Shown: positions 16,035 through 24,299 of the stretch, one piece after another
Layout: every line of letters starts with the position of its first letter
How positions within the stretch are numbered: position 1 is the first letter of the stretch
NCBI GenBank assembly: GCA_963972255.1
Contig: CAXATO010000002.1
Location: 124,001 to 188,000, forward strand
DNA from: UBA1479 sp002706405
GTDB taxonomy: Bacteria > Pseudomonadota > Alphaproteobacteria > Rhodospirillales > Casp-alpha2
DNA length: 64,000 nt
Reading direction: 5' to 3'
Program-made: the position numbers and the translations under genes
Notes under the pieces: model-generated
Database searches by the model: none
What the model saw: the letters and a program-made list of their open reading frames with translations, nothing else
Told to the model about the DNA's origin: nothing

Positions 16035-16439
16035 ATGGCAACCACCCCCGATTATCTCGGTGCGCGAAACTCCCAATGCACCATCATCACCAACGGTGAC
16101 GGCACCACGGCGCAGACCATCTTTACCGCCGGGACCAACGGGGCGCGCGTGCATCTGGTGTCCGCCTCCACGGACGACACCACGCCGTCGCTCACCCTGA
16201 TGAAGAACGACGGCACCACATCCTGCATCCTTGCGACCTTCCAGCTGCCGACGAATTCGGGCCGCGTGAACGGGGCGCCGGCAGTCGACCTTCTCGACCC
16301 CACGGTCATCCCCTCGATCCCCGCCGACCCGGGCCGGTTCCTCACGCTCGGCGCGGGCGAGACGCTTGCCGTCGCCATGACCACCACCCTGACCGTCGAC
16401 AAGACGGTGCACGTCGTGGTGGACGGGGTCGATTACTGA
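16035..16439 (+). CDS. Hypothetical beta-rich virion protein
   Basis: 134 residues of Thr/Asp/Val-rich, probably beta-sandwich sequence, with stretches such as TIFTAGTNGARVHLVSAS and TLGAGETLAVAMTTTL. No cysteine cluster or membrane helix. Proteins of this length and character next to tail fibres are often fibre tips or head decorations; this one is not recognised. ATG 16035 follows GAGGAGACC. Its TGA overlaps the ATG of the Hint gene (TGATG). Confidence 0.65.
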   Translation: MATTPDYLGARNSQCTIITNGDGTTAQTIFTAGTNGARVHLVSASTDDTTPSLTLMKNDGTTSCILATFQLPTNSGRVNGAPAVDLLDPTVIPSIPADPGRFLTLGAGETLAVAMTTTLTVDKTVHVVVDGVDY

Positions 16440-17653
16440 TGAGCGCGCGGGGCGGAGACGAGCCGCGCCGCCAGGGACCGGGTCCGGCCGCATCCCAGGC
16501 GGAGGACGGCGGATTGACCATGGGCCTGCACCGCCAGACGGCGCATATGGATGATCCCGGCGTGCAAACCCATAACCGCCTGCACGGTGTCGGGCCGTCG
16601 CGGCGGCCGGTCGACGGTTTCAAGCGCGAACGGCGCCTGGACATCCGGGCGGAGAACTGCACCGGGATTCTGAAGAACGGCAACTGCGACGGCGACCCGT
16701 TCTGGATGCCGCCGGACGGCGCCTGGTACAACTGGCCTGGAATCGGCGGCACGCCCAGCAACCGCAAGGGCGGCACGATCATGAACCAGGCCAACCCCGG
16801 CAATCCCAACGGCTATGATTTCGCGGGCGGGCAATCGACGACCAATGTGCCCCTTGCCAATTGGAACGCGCCGCAGCGCACGGCCTATGCCGTCGTCTCC
16901 GACAGTGAACTGGTGGTCGTGCGCCAGCGCAGCATTACCGGGTTCGGTCAGGGCACGGGCGGGCCCGGCGACGACAATTACAATTGTTATGCCAACTGCA
17001 ACTGCAATTGCGCCTGCGCCTGTGCCTGTGCCTGCGATTGCCAATGCGATTGTTGTTTTCCGGCGGGCACTCCGGTGACCATGGCCGACGGCACGCAACG
17101 CGACATCGCGTTGGTGCAGCCCGGCGACCTGGTGAAAGGCGCGTTCGGATTGATCAACCGGGTCGATCGCATGTTCGTCGGACGGATAGGCCCGCATAGT
17201 GCGTTCCTCATCAACGGGCGCTATTTCGTCGCCGGCGCACATCGCGTGTGGTCCCTGGCCCGAGGATGGGTCGCCGCCGATCCGGCCAGTTGGTACGCGG
17301 CAATGAAGGAGCCGGGCTCCCTCATCCGCTTTGCCGCTGTCCACGGTGTTGCCGAACCGCCCGCCGACGGAATCTACGCCCCCGAAAGTGAACGCCCCAA
17401 ACAGATGGTGATCGGTGATCGGCTTGCCTGGGGCAGCCTTGACCGCTTTCTCGTCGTCGAGCACATCGAGCCCATCCACCATGACGGCACCCTGATGCTC
17501 TACGAGCCGATCTGCCACAACGGGTCCGGCAGTTACGAAGTTTATGGCGGCCTATGGGCCGTGGCGGGGCCCGACTACGCCTTCCCCTTCCAATCCTATC
17601 TGCAACAGGAGATCCAACATGACCTTGGACCGGCTGCTCAACTGGGACCGTGA
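16439..17653 (+). CDS. Cys-X-repeat protein with C-terminal Hint (intein/BIL-like) domain
   Basis: 404 residues in three parts. Residues 1-182 are Gly/Asn/Pro-rich with two isolated Cys (C74, C83). Residues 183-205 are an alternating Cys-X tract: C183, then every second residue from C187 to C205. At C206 a Hint domain begins: CFPAGTPVTMADG (block A), a VQPGD turn and FVAGAHRVWSLARGWV (block B with H268); a His-Asn pair at 360-361 stands where inteins end, but is followed by Gly. C206 is thus the candidate self-cleavage nucleophile and the Cys tract the end of the N-terminal product. The spacing (156 residues) fits mini-inteins and bacterial intein-like domains. It overlaps the next gene by 35 bases. 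Confidence 0.75.
   Translation: MSARGGDEPRRQGPGPAASQAEDGGLTMGLHRQTAHMDDPGVQTHNRLHGVGPSRRPVDGFKRERRLDIRAENCTGILKNGNCDGDPFWMPPDGAWYNWPGIGGTPSNRKGGTIMNQANPGNPNGYDFAGGQSTTNVPLANWNAPQRTAYAVVSDSELVVVRQRSITGFGQGTGGPGDDNYNCYANCNCNCACACACACDCQCDCCFPAGTPVTMADGTQRDIALVQPGDLVKGAFGLINRVDRMFVGRIGPHSAFLINGRYFVAGAHRVWSLARGWVAADPASWYAAMKEPGSLIRFAAVHGVAEPPADGIYAPESERPKQMVIGDRLAWGSLDRFLVVEHIEPIHHDGTLMLYEPICHNGSGSYEVYGGLWAVAGPDYAFPFQSYLQQEIQHDLGPAAQLGP
16985..17053 (+). repeat. Hexanucleotide-periodic tract encoding Cys-X
   Basis: Imperfect six-base periodicity of the type TGC-NNN (TGCAAC, TGCGCC, TGTGCC, TGCGAT variants) coding the alternating Cys tract, residues 183-205 of the Hint protein. In-frame gain or loss of six-base units would change the Cys count without a frameshift. 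Confidence 0.8.
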
Positions 17654-18323
17654 CACGGCGCTGGCCATCGCTCCTCGGCTGGCCTGGCTGCACCCCCATT
17701 GGATCACCACGGCAAGTCTGGTTCTGGCGCTCGTCGGCCTGGCCCTGATCGGACACGGAACGGATTGGATATCCGCCGTGACCGGTGCCGGGTTGATATT
17801 CGCCTCCCGCTGGGTCGACTGGATTGACGGCCATGTCGCCCGGGCGACCGGTCGCGCGACCAACCTGGGTGGGCTTTACGATATCGCCGTCGGCTATGTG
17901 ACCATGGTTCTGGTCATGGTCGCCATCGGTCTGCGCCAGGACGATGGCGCTCTTATGTGGGTCGGTGCAGGCGCGGCGATTCTGCTGCGCCTCCTGCTGA
18001 TGGCCGTCGGCTGGGGTCTGGCCCATCGGCAACGCCTGGATGTCGTGCCCTGGAATCCGCAAAAGCTCCTGACGCCGCGTCAGCGGCCAATCATGCGTCG
18101 GATCAAATGGACCCTCGACGTCTGCCGCAACGATTATTGGATCGTCCTGTTCGCGCTCGCGGGCGGGGCCGGCCTTCAACTCTGGGGATGGCTTTATACC
18201 GCCGTCGTCATCACCCTGATCCTCTGGATCGCAGCCGCAACGATGCGCTACCTGTGGCGCGTTCTCCCCGCGGCACCTCGGCACGAAGACGACCATCTGA
18301 AATGCGAGGCTGGCACATGTTAA
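17619..18323 (+). CDS. CDP-alcohol phosphatidyltransferase-family membrane protein, last catalytic Asp missing
   Basis: 234-residue polytopic protein (about six hydrophobic segments) of the family that makes phospholipids from CDP-alcohols. The motif normally D-x2-DG-x2-AR-x8-G-x3-D-x3-D reads here DWIDGHVARATGRATNLGG followed by LYDIAVG, so three Asp, the AR pair and the first Gly are kept but the fourth Asp, the presumed catalytic base, is Gly. It may be inactive as a transferase, act on a different substrate, or only bind CDP-lipid. ATG 17619 has AGGAGA; it begins inside the end of the Hint gene and overlaps the next gene by seven bases, an arrangement implying coupled translation. Confidence 0.8.
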   Translation: MTLDRLLNWDRDTALAIAPRLAWLHPHWITTASLVLALVGLALIGHGTDWISAVTGAGLIFASRWVDWIDGHVARATGRATNLGGLYDIAVGYVTMVLVMVAIGLRQDDGALMWVGAGAAILLRLLLMAVGWGLAHRQRLDVVPWNPQKLLTPRQRPIMRRIKWTLDVCRNDYWIVLFALAGGAGLQLWGWLYTAVVITLILWIAAATMRYLWRVLPAAPRHEDDHLKCEAGTC

Positions 18324-19012
18324 AGCGTGCGCGACGTGTCTGGAGCGCCGCCGGGTCGAGCGTCGAAAACTTGGTTCACGATTGTACGATCGCGCCCGGT
18401 GCCTTGCGCCTGCGTAGCTGGTACCGACAGCGCGAGGGCATCAACCGGCCCGGTGAGGGGGGTGCGGGCGACAATGTGTTCGGCGAAGATTTTGCACCAC
18501 GTCTTTCCGGCGCCCTGCTGACGCCGGTCGGTGATGTCACCATAGCGTGGGACAGCGCCGTCATGCGCGACGGCGCCGTGCACTATCTCTGCACCTTATG
18601 CAGTGGCGCGCCGGCACCAACCCCATACCAATTGATGGAGGTCGATTGGATGGCAGCGCTTTGCCCGGCACCCTATCGCCAAGCCGCCAAGTATCCTCAT
18701 TGGCAGCATAAGGAGTTTGTCTACATCTCGGGCCTCCTAAACCATATCTGCGACACGGCGGGATTCGGCCTCGTCCCGGCCGTCAAGATCATCACCGACG
18801 GTGACGGCAGCGACGGGTTCACTGGCGAGAACGTCATCATCGAAGCCCGCCTGGGCCCGCTTGGCTTTGTCGGTGCCTTCGACCACTTGGATGCGGAAAA
18901 CGCTGTCGAATATCGGGATGCACGAAAGGTGCTGACGGACGGCACGCCTAATCCGAACCTCGGGCACTTCAGTGTTCCCGCACCAATGCCCGAAGGATGG
19001 GAGTTCGGCTGA
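18317..19012 (+). CDS. Unknown protein of the radical SAM cassette
   Basis: 231 residues, not recognised. No signal or membrane helix. It is rich in aromatic and acidic residues with several Cys (VHYLCTLCSG, MAALCPAPY, LNHICDTAG) and a conserved-looking C-terminal half with GENVIIEARLGPLGFVGAFD. The start is taken as ATG 18317, overlapping the previous stop by seven bases with a GAGG site eight bases upstream; ATG 18302 is possible. Its TGA overlaps the radical SAM ATG (TGATG). The tight overlaps on both sides make it part of the same translation unit; it could be a substrate-binding or scaffold partner of the two oxidoreductases. Confidence 0.7.
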   Translation: MLKRARRVWSAAGSSVENLVHDCTIAPGALRLRSWYRQREGINRPGEGGAGDNVFGEDFAPRLSGALLTPVGDVTIAWDSAVMRDGAVHYLCTLCSGAPAPTPYQLMEVDWMAALCPAPYRQAAKYPHWQHKEFVYISGLLNHICDTAGFGLVPAVKIITDGDGSDGFTGENVIIEARLGPLGFVGAFDHLDAENAVEYRDARKVLTDGTPNPNLGHFSVPAPMPEGWEFG

Positions 19013-20427
19013 TGCCCTATCGTCTGACCCTGCAAGGGGACACGACCGTCCATCTGCTTTACGACCCGGTTACATCCAGCCTGTGCCGAGACGACAATAG
19101 CGGCGAGCAACTTGTCCACCCGGCCTTCACGACTGACGACCCCGTGTCCTGGCCAGTGCCGCCGCGCGTGTCGCCGGACAACCCCGGCCGCAAGGCCAAT
19201 ATCCGAACCTTGAAGATCCAGATGGGGTTCAAATGCAATTACGCCTGCGCCTATTGCAACCAAGCAAGCTGGAACAGCTTTCTTGGCGGCGCGGTAGAGG
19301 ATGCGAAATTGTTCCTCCGCAATCTCGACAGTTGGTTCGCGACCGGCACTGAGGCCAAGGACGGCGGGGGCGATCTGCGCATTGAGTTCTGGGGCGGCGA
19401 ACCGTTCGTCTATTGGGCCAAGCTGAAGATTCTTGGTAAGGAACTGCGCCGACGCTATCCCAAGGCGCGGTTCAACGTCATCACCAACGGCTCGCTGCTG
19501 GACGACGATAAAGTCGACTGGCTGATTGCCCAGAAGGTCGGCGTGCAGATCAGCCACGATGGCCCGGTCCAGAAGTATCGCAACCCGGAAGACATCCTGG
19601 ATGATCCGGAGAAATGCCGACTGATCCGCCGACTGATGGCGGCGGCGGGCCAACTGGACAATGGGGATGAGCCTTCGTGCGACGTGCCGGCTTTCGGTTT
19701 CGGGTTCGGCACGGTGCTGACACGCTGGAATTATTCTCTCGCCGCCGTGCGTCGCCATATCGAGGACAAACTAGGTGTGCCGCCGGGATCGATCTCGTCG
19801 AACACGGAAGAAATCCTGCTGCCTTACGACGACGATGCCCTGGCTTGCGTGCCGCAAGATGCGCGCGACCACCGGGCGGCCTTGCATACCCTGTTCACCG
19901 AAGCAGCCAATGGCCTGACCGTCCCCGGCTGCAATTCCGTGCGACGCAAGATTGAGGACTTTCTGGACTCGCTCAGCAAGAAGCGGCCGATCGCGGCCCT
20001 CGGCCAGAAGTGCGGCATGGACCGCGAGGACACCATCGCCGTCAACCTGATGGGCGAGGTCACGACCTGCCATAACGTGTCCGCCGACGATCCCCATCAT
20101 AATCTGGGCAATGTCCGCGACTTGGCCGCCGTGCGCCTGGACACGGCGCATCATCACCAGACCCGCGATGAATGCCGCAACTGCCCCGTGGTGCAATTGT
20201 GCAAGGGGTCCTGCATGTTTCTGGAAGGAAAGTACTGGCAGGCCGCCTGCGATATCAGCTTCACCTACAACACGGCCATGCTGGCCGCCGCACTTTATTA
20301 TATGACTGGTATGACGTTGACGCGGATTGATTCCTTGGACGGCGGCTTTATCCGCCGGCCCGGCACGTCCTCGGCAGAGGTCGTCCGCCTGGCACCGGCC
20401 GATCGGGCGGATGCGGTCAATGCGTGA
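19012..20427 (+). CDS. Radical SAM protein with SPASM domain
   Basis: 471-residue Fe-S enzyme that cleaves S-adenosylmethionine to start radical chemistry. The SAM cluster motif is C75-x3-C79-x2-C82 (GFKCNYACAYCNQ), followed by FWGGEP for SAM binding and NVITNGSLL. The C-terminal SPASM region has the full seven-Cys pattern: C334-x14-G-x4-C353, then C388-x2-C391-x5-C397-x3-C401, and C413, enough for two auxiliary [4Fe-4S] clusters. SPASM enzymes typically modify peptides or proteins (RiPP maturases, anaerobic sulfatase maturases), so an encoded partner, perhaps the Cys-repeat protein, is the likely substrate; that is inference. ATG 19012 overlaps the previous stop; the end overlaps the oxygenase gene by eight bases. 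Confidence 0.9.
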   Translation: MPYRLTLQGDTTVHLLYDPVTSSLCRDDNSGEQLVHPAFTTDDPVSWPVPPRVSPDNPGRKANIRTLKIQMGFKCNYACAYCNQASWNSFLGGAVEDAKLFLRNLDSWFATGTEAKDGGGDLRIEFWGGEPFVYWAKLKILGKELRRRYPKARFNVITNGSLLDDDKVDWLIAQKVGVQISHDGPVQKYRNPEDILDDPEKCRLIRRLMAAAGQLDNGDEPSCDVPAFGFGFGTVLTRWNYSLAAVRRHIEDKLGVPPGSISSNTEEILLPYDDDALACVPQDARDHRAALHTLFTEAANGLTVPGCNSVRRKIEDFLDSLSKKRPIAALGQKCGMDREDTIAVNLMGEVTTCHNVSADDPHHNLGNVRDLAAVRLDTAHHHQTRDECRNCPVVQLCKGSCMFLEGKYWQAACDISFTYNTAMLAAALYYMTGMTLTRIDSLDGGFIRRPGTSSAEVVRLAPADRADAVNA

Positions 20428-21004
20428 TCTCGTTCATCGCTCGGAGCCGCTTCCCGGCGTGATGGCCTTTGATTTCGCCGGCGGCCGCATCACCGCCATG
20501 AACGACCTGATCCTGGCGGAACTGCGCACCCCCACGACGACACCAGACAACATCCACGGCGACAACATCCTGAACAGGCGGGCGACCGAATGCCTGTTCG
20601 ACCGCAGACCGCGACCGCCGGGCCTCAGCGCCTTGGCGGAACGGCTCTACGCCGCCTTGGCCGTCTACATCGGACAACGCCACCCAGCGCTTATCGGTGC
20701 ACCCTTTCGCCATCGCTCCTGGTGCAACCACTACAAACCCAACGAAGGCGTGCCTTGGCACGACCATGCAGAGACCCCCGTGGTGGCCGTCTATTCAGTC
20801 AAGGGGGAGGGCGGCGACCTGATCATTCAGGACCGTGCAAACCCCCAGCGCTGTCACCGGGTGGAAACCCCGACGGGACGGCTGATCTTCATGGACGGCC
20901 GCATGCGCCATTGTTCGAGCCCGAATTTCGGGCCCGTCGAAACCCGGGTTTCCCTGCCCGTCAATTTCACCTTCGGACACGATCCGCATCCGACATCATC
21001 CTAA
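20420..21004 (+). CDS. 2OG-Fe(II) oxygenase-like protein
   Basis: 194 residues resembling the putative 2-oxoglutarate/Fe(II) dioxygenases of the prolyl-hydroxylase-like group. The core double-stranded beta-helix is readable: NHYKPNEGVPWHDHAE supplies the proximal metal ligands, GGDLIIQD a middle strand, PTGRLIFMDGRMRH the distal His, and ETRVSLPVNF the Arg expected to hold 2-oxoglutarate. The proximal site reads WHDHAE, so the exact His-x-Asp/Glu assignment is uncertain. Start 20420 lies inside the end of the radical SAM gene. Next to a SPASM enzyme it suggests a second oxidative modification (hydroxylation) of the same polypeptide. Confidence 0.75.
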   Translation: MRDLVHRSEPLPGVMAFDFAGGRITAMNDLILAELRTPTTTPDNIHGDNILNRRATECLFDRRPRPPGLSALAERLYAALAVYIGQRHPALIGAPFRHRSWCNHYKPNEGVPWHDHAETPVVAVYSVKGEGGDLIIQDRANPQRCHRVETPTGRLIFMDGRMRHCSSPNFGPVETRVSLPVNFTFGHDPHPTSS

Positions 21005-21016
21005 TCGGGAGACCTC

Positions 21017-22540
21017 ATGCCGCCGGTCAAGTTTGCCGTGTTCGTCGTCTTATGGAACAACACCCAGGGATTGGAAACGCCGCGCCTTCACATCCGCATG
21101 GCCAATTGGCTGCAGGAGAGATGGACCGAAGGTCGGCGCGAACTGCTGCTGATGGCGTTCCGAAATTCGGGTAAGTCGACGCTCGTCGGCCTGTTCAGCG
21201 CCTGGATGCTATGGCGCGACCCCGACCTGCGCATCATGGTGCTGGCGGCGGATTTGGCGCTGGCGCGCAAGATGGTACGCAACGTCAAACGCATCATCGA
21301 GCGTCACCCACTGACCCAAGGCCTCAAACCACAGCGGGCCGATCAATGGGCGTCGGACCAGTTCACCGTCAACCGCACGGCGGAGTTGCGCGATCCCTCC
21401 ATGCTGGCCCGCGGCATCGGCGCCAACCTGACCGGATCCCGCGCCGATGTGGTGATCTGCGACGACGTCGAGGTGCCCAACACCTGCGACACGGCGCCGA
21501 AACGCGCCGACCTGCGGGCGCGCCTGGCGGAAATCGAGTACGTCCTGGTGCCGGGCGGTTTGCAGATCTACGTCGGTACGCCCCATGCCTATGACACCAT
21601 CTATGCCGCCGACGCGCGGGCCGGAACGGAGGAAGGCAAGCCGTTCCTTGCGGGATTTCAGCGGCTTGAAATGCCGCTGCTCGCCCCCGACGGGCGGTCG
21701 CGCTGGCCCGAACGGTTTCCCGCCGCACGCATCGATGCGATCCGCGAGCGCAGCGGACCGAATAAGTTCAAAAGCCAGATGCTGCTGGAGCCGGTCAACA
21801 TCCTGGATAGCCGCCTGGACCCGGGTCGCCTGATTGCCTACGCGGAGCCGCTGGTCTATGCGGAGCGCAACGAGGTTGGTGTCCTGACCCTCCGCGGTCG
21901 TCGCCTCGTGTCCGCATCCTGTTGGTGGGACCCGGCCTACGGCGCGCCAGGCCGCGGCGACGCCAGCGTGGTCGCCGGCCTGTTCACGGACGAGAACGGC
22001 ATCCATTATCTGCACGCTCTCAGCTACCTGGAACATGATCCGGCGGAGGCCGCCCGGGCGGCAGCTGAAACGAACACCGACGATCGTGACGAGGCCTCAC
22101 AGCAATGCCGCCAAGTGGCGGCGTTTCTGCGCGACAACCACCTGCCCTCGGTAACCCTGGAGACCAACGGCATCGGGCGGTTCCTGCCGGGCCTGCTGCG
22201 GCGCGCCTTGGGAACCACCGGGGTCGAGGCGGCGGTGATCGAAGCAACCAGCCACCGTGCCAAGGAACTGCGCATCCTGGATGCCTTTGATGCCGTGCTG
22301 GCGGCCGGGCGCCTTCATGCCCATGAATCGATCTGGCGAACGCCGTTCGTCCGCGAAATGCGCGAATGGGCGCCCGGCCTGCCTTGCCGGGACGACGGCC
22401 TGGATGCGGTCGCCGGATGCCTCCTGGCGGAGCCGGTGCGTCTGGGCCGCGGGGTTCCGCCCGCCGACGGCGTTGTCCGCCGCAAGCCCAGTTGGCGGGG
22501 CGGCGGGACTTTCACGGCAACGACGGAATTCGCTTTGTGA
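21017..22540 (+). CDS. Phage terminase large subunit
   Basis: 507-residue DNA-packaging motor of the T7 gp19 / DNA maturase B type. The ATPase has Walker A FRNSGKST (about residues 48-55) and Walker B DVVICDDVE (about 143-151). The RNase H-like nuclease holds Asp in CWWDPAYG (about 300), Glu in VTLETNGIG and Asp in DDGLDAVAG near the C-terminus. ATG 21017 follows a CGGGAGACC site and closes the cassette-to-terminase transcription unit. No small-terminase gene is recognisable nearby. All catalytic motifs are intact, arguing against simple decay. Confidence 0.9.
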   Translation: MPPVKFAVFVVLWNNTQGLETPRLHIRMANWLQERWTEGRRELLLMAFRNSGKSTLVGLFSAWMLWRDPDLRIMVLAADLALARKMVRNVKRIIERHPLTQGLKPQRADQWASDQFTVNRTAELRDPSMLARGIGANLTGSRADVVICDDVEVPNTCDTAPKRADLRARLAEIEYVLVPGGLQIYVGTPHAYDTIYAADARAGTEEGKPFLAGFQRLEMPLLAPDGRSRWPERFPAARIDAIRERSGPNKFKSQMLLEPVNILDSRLDPGRLIAYAEPLVYAERNEVGVLTLRGRRLVSASCWWDPAYGAPGRGDASVVAGLFTDENGIHYLHALSYLEHDPAEAARAAAETNTDDRDEASQQCRQVAAFLRDNHLPSVTLETNGIGRFLPGLLRRALGTTGVEAAVIEATSHRAKELRILDAFDAVLAAGRLHAHESIWRTPFVREMREWAPGLPCRDDGLDAVAGCLLAEPVRLGRGVPPADGVVRRKPSWRGGGTFTATTEFAL

Positions 22541-22574
22541 CGTAAACCGACACGGCTGAAAAAGGAGCCTTCCC

Positions 22575-23378
22575 TTGGGTACCATCGAACAGAACCACGC
22601 CTTGCCGCCCGCAGGGCCCACGACCACAGATCAGCCAAACAACGTTGCGGAACCCGGCCTACCGGGCGTCGGTGGCGCGGACGGTATGGGGGGATATGGA
22701 CGTACCTTCTTGAAGGCGCCCGTGGGACGCGGCCAAGAGAACAGAGCCGACGATGTGGGCACAGTCTCCGGCTTCCTTGCCGAGAACGGTCTGATGCCTG
22801 CCGCCACGCGGGAGGCCGATGAAGACTTTCTCAGCGCCATCGAAAAGGGCCAGAAAAAACTGAATGGACTGGCCGGGGACGGGCTCCGGGTCGACGGCAT
22901 TGTCAAGCCCTGGGGGCCAACCGAAATTCTATCTCAACGTGCCGTGTCATCGGGAAAGATGAAGGCACCAGGAGAGAATATGCCGGCCAAACCCGGTCCG
23001 GGCGCGAGCGGCGTCATGCTTCAACCCGACACGCCGGATGAGATGCTTGCGCGATTGCAGCGGAAAAATCCCGACAAGAAGCCGGCAATAAGATTCCAGC
23101 CGATCGCCAACGTTCGTCATCTTCCCGGCGGCGGCATTCAAGGCGACCTTCCGCCTGCCGTCCTGGGTGAGAACAGCAAACCGGTTTCCGGCAATCAGGT
23201 GAAACGCGATCTGTCTGCGGCCGACAGAGACGCGATTATGTCCGCACTGCGAAACCTGGGTGACAACGCAATTCTGTTGTTGGGGCAAATTCTTCGCGTC
23301 GGGACGCCGACCGTGGTTACGCCAACGCTGGAGAATCCTGGAAGGTATTTTATAAAGGATGCGGAGAAAGGCGCCTGA
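22575..23378 (+). CDS. Accessory phage-block protein, TTG start (intact copy of duplicated module)
   Basis: 267 residues, no family recognised. The start is TTG at 22575: AAAGGAG lies seven bases upstream, and the residues LGTIEQNHALPPAGP match the ATG-started decayed copy at 13420. The protein is low in Cys, with a Gly/Pro-rich middle, a repeat-like LSAIEKGQKKLNGLAGDGL and a C-terminal amphipathic helix (DAIMSALRNLGDNAILLLGQILRVG). It overlaps the DUF2927-like gene by 20 bases. The GC content is a little lower than in the structural genes. A role in the virion or in host interaction is possible but unsupported. Confidence 0.7.
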   Translation: MGTIEQNHALPPAGPTTTDQPNNVAEPGLPGVGGADGMGGYGRTFLKAPVGRGQENRADDVGTVSGFLAENGLMPAATREADEDFLSAIEKGQKKLNGLAGDGLRVDGIVKPWGPTEILSQRAVSSGKMKAPGENMPAKPGPGASGVMLQPDTPDEMLARLQRKNPDKKPAIRFQPIANVRHLPGGGIQGDLPPAVLGENSKPVSGNQVKRDLSAADRDAIMSALRNLGDNAILLLGQILRVGTPTVVTPTLENPGRYFIKDAEKGA

Positions 23379-24255
23379 GCCGGACCGCGGCGCCAGGCAA
23401 GCGGGAAAGAGCGCATTGGGATTTCGCTGGATCACACCGTCGACCGCACGACACCTTCGGCCTTTTTGGCGACGCTGTGCCCTGATCGGTTTCGGGTTTT
23501 TGGGCGCCGCATTCATCGCAGTCACGGCGTTCGCCCTTCTTGAACGCCATTTATCGGTTCATGGGCTTGATGATCTCGCTGGTGCCGACGACTTGATCGA
23601 AAGCTTCGATCTCGTCATGCATACCGCAGACCATGAACCGGTCGATTTTCGAATACCCATCCGAAAATGGACCGGGGACATTCCCATATTCTTCGATGCA
23701 TCCGTGCCCGATTGGCACCGCCGTATGGCTGAGAAACAGCTTCCTTTGATTGCCCGCCTGACGGGTCTTCGGTTCGTTTTATCGAAAACCTACGATCCTC
23801 GATCGAGGCTGAATGTCGTCCTTGCGGAAGGTGCGGAAGCCAAGCGCAAGGCAGCTCGGCGCTTCACGGATGAAATAGACGATTCATGGCGCTTCGAAGA
23901 TTATTTGTGTTTCGCGATCGTATCCAGAAACCGGGATGAAACCATCCAGGGCGCATTGGCCGCATTCGGCGTCAAGCAGCAATCGACGGAAAGCCATTCC
24001 TGTTTGATAGAGGAAATTCTCCATGGGCTCGGCCCGAGCGCGGATCGGGCTACCTATACGCCGTCCATATTCAGCGAGTTCACGATCCCCGTCGAGATCC
24101 CGCTGAACGACCAGGTTCTTTTACGCACCCTTTACGATCCGAAAATCAAACCCGGGATGTCGTCGGAACAAACGCGAGAATTGGTCCCTGACATCATCCG
24201 CGATTTGATCGAAGGAATAAAAGCACGCGGTCCCGAAGCGTTGTATCAACACTAG
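23359..24255 (+). CDS. DUF2927-like membrane-anchored protein
   Basis: 298 residues: basic N-terminus, a transmembrane anchor at about 39-62 (CALIGFGFLGAAFIAVTAFALL), then an exported domain. The C-terminal half has the features of DUF2927: a Cys in HSCLIEEILHGLG, SIFSEF and NDQVLLRTLYDPKIKPGMS. DUF2927 proteins are alphaproteobacterial, of unknown function, and resemble metallopeptidase-fold relatives without a clear HExxH. A truncated copy lies at 13681-14070. The gene starts inside the end of the previous one (ATG 23359), so the pair is cotranslated. It is AT-richer than its neighbours, suggesting separate acquisition. Confidence 0.7.
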   Translation: MRRKAPEPDRGARQAGKSALGFRWITPSTARHLRPFWRRCALIGFGFLGAAFIAVTAFALLERHLSVHGLDDLAGADDLIESFDLVMHTADHEPVDFRIPIRKWTGDIPIFFDASVPDWHRRMAEKQLPLIARLTGLRFVLSKTYDPRSRLNVVLAEGAEAKRKAARRFTDEIDDSWRFEDYLCFAIVSRNRDETIQGALAAFGVKQQSTESHSCLIEEILHGLGPSADRATYTPSIFSEFTIPVEIPLNDQVLLRTLYDPKIKPGMSSEQTRELVPDIIRDLIEGIKARGPEALYQH

Positions 24256-24299
24256 GAGTGTGCAGCTACCGGTGCCCCGTAGAAAGGAATTTTCCGTTC

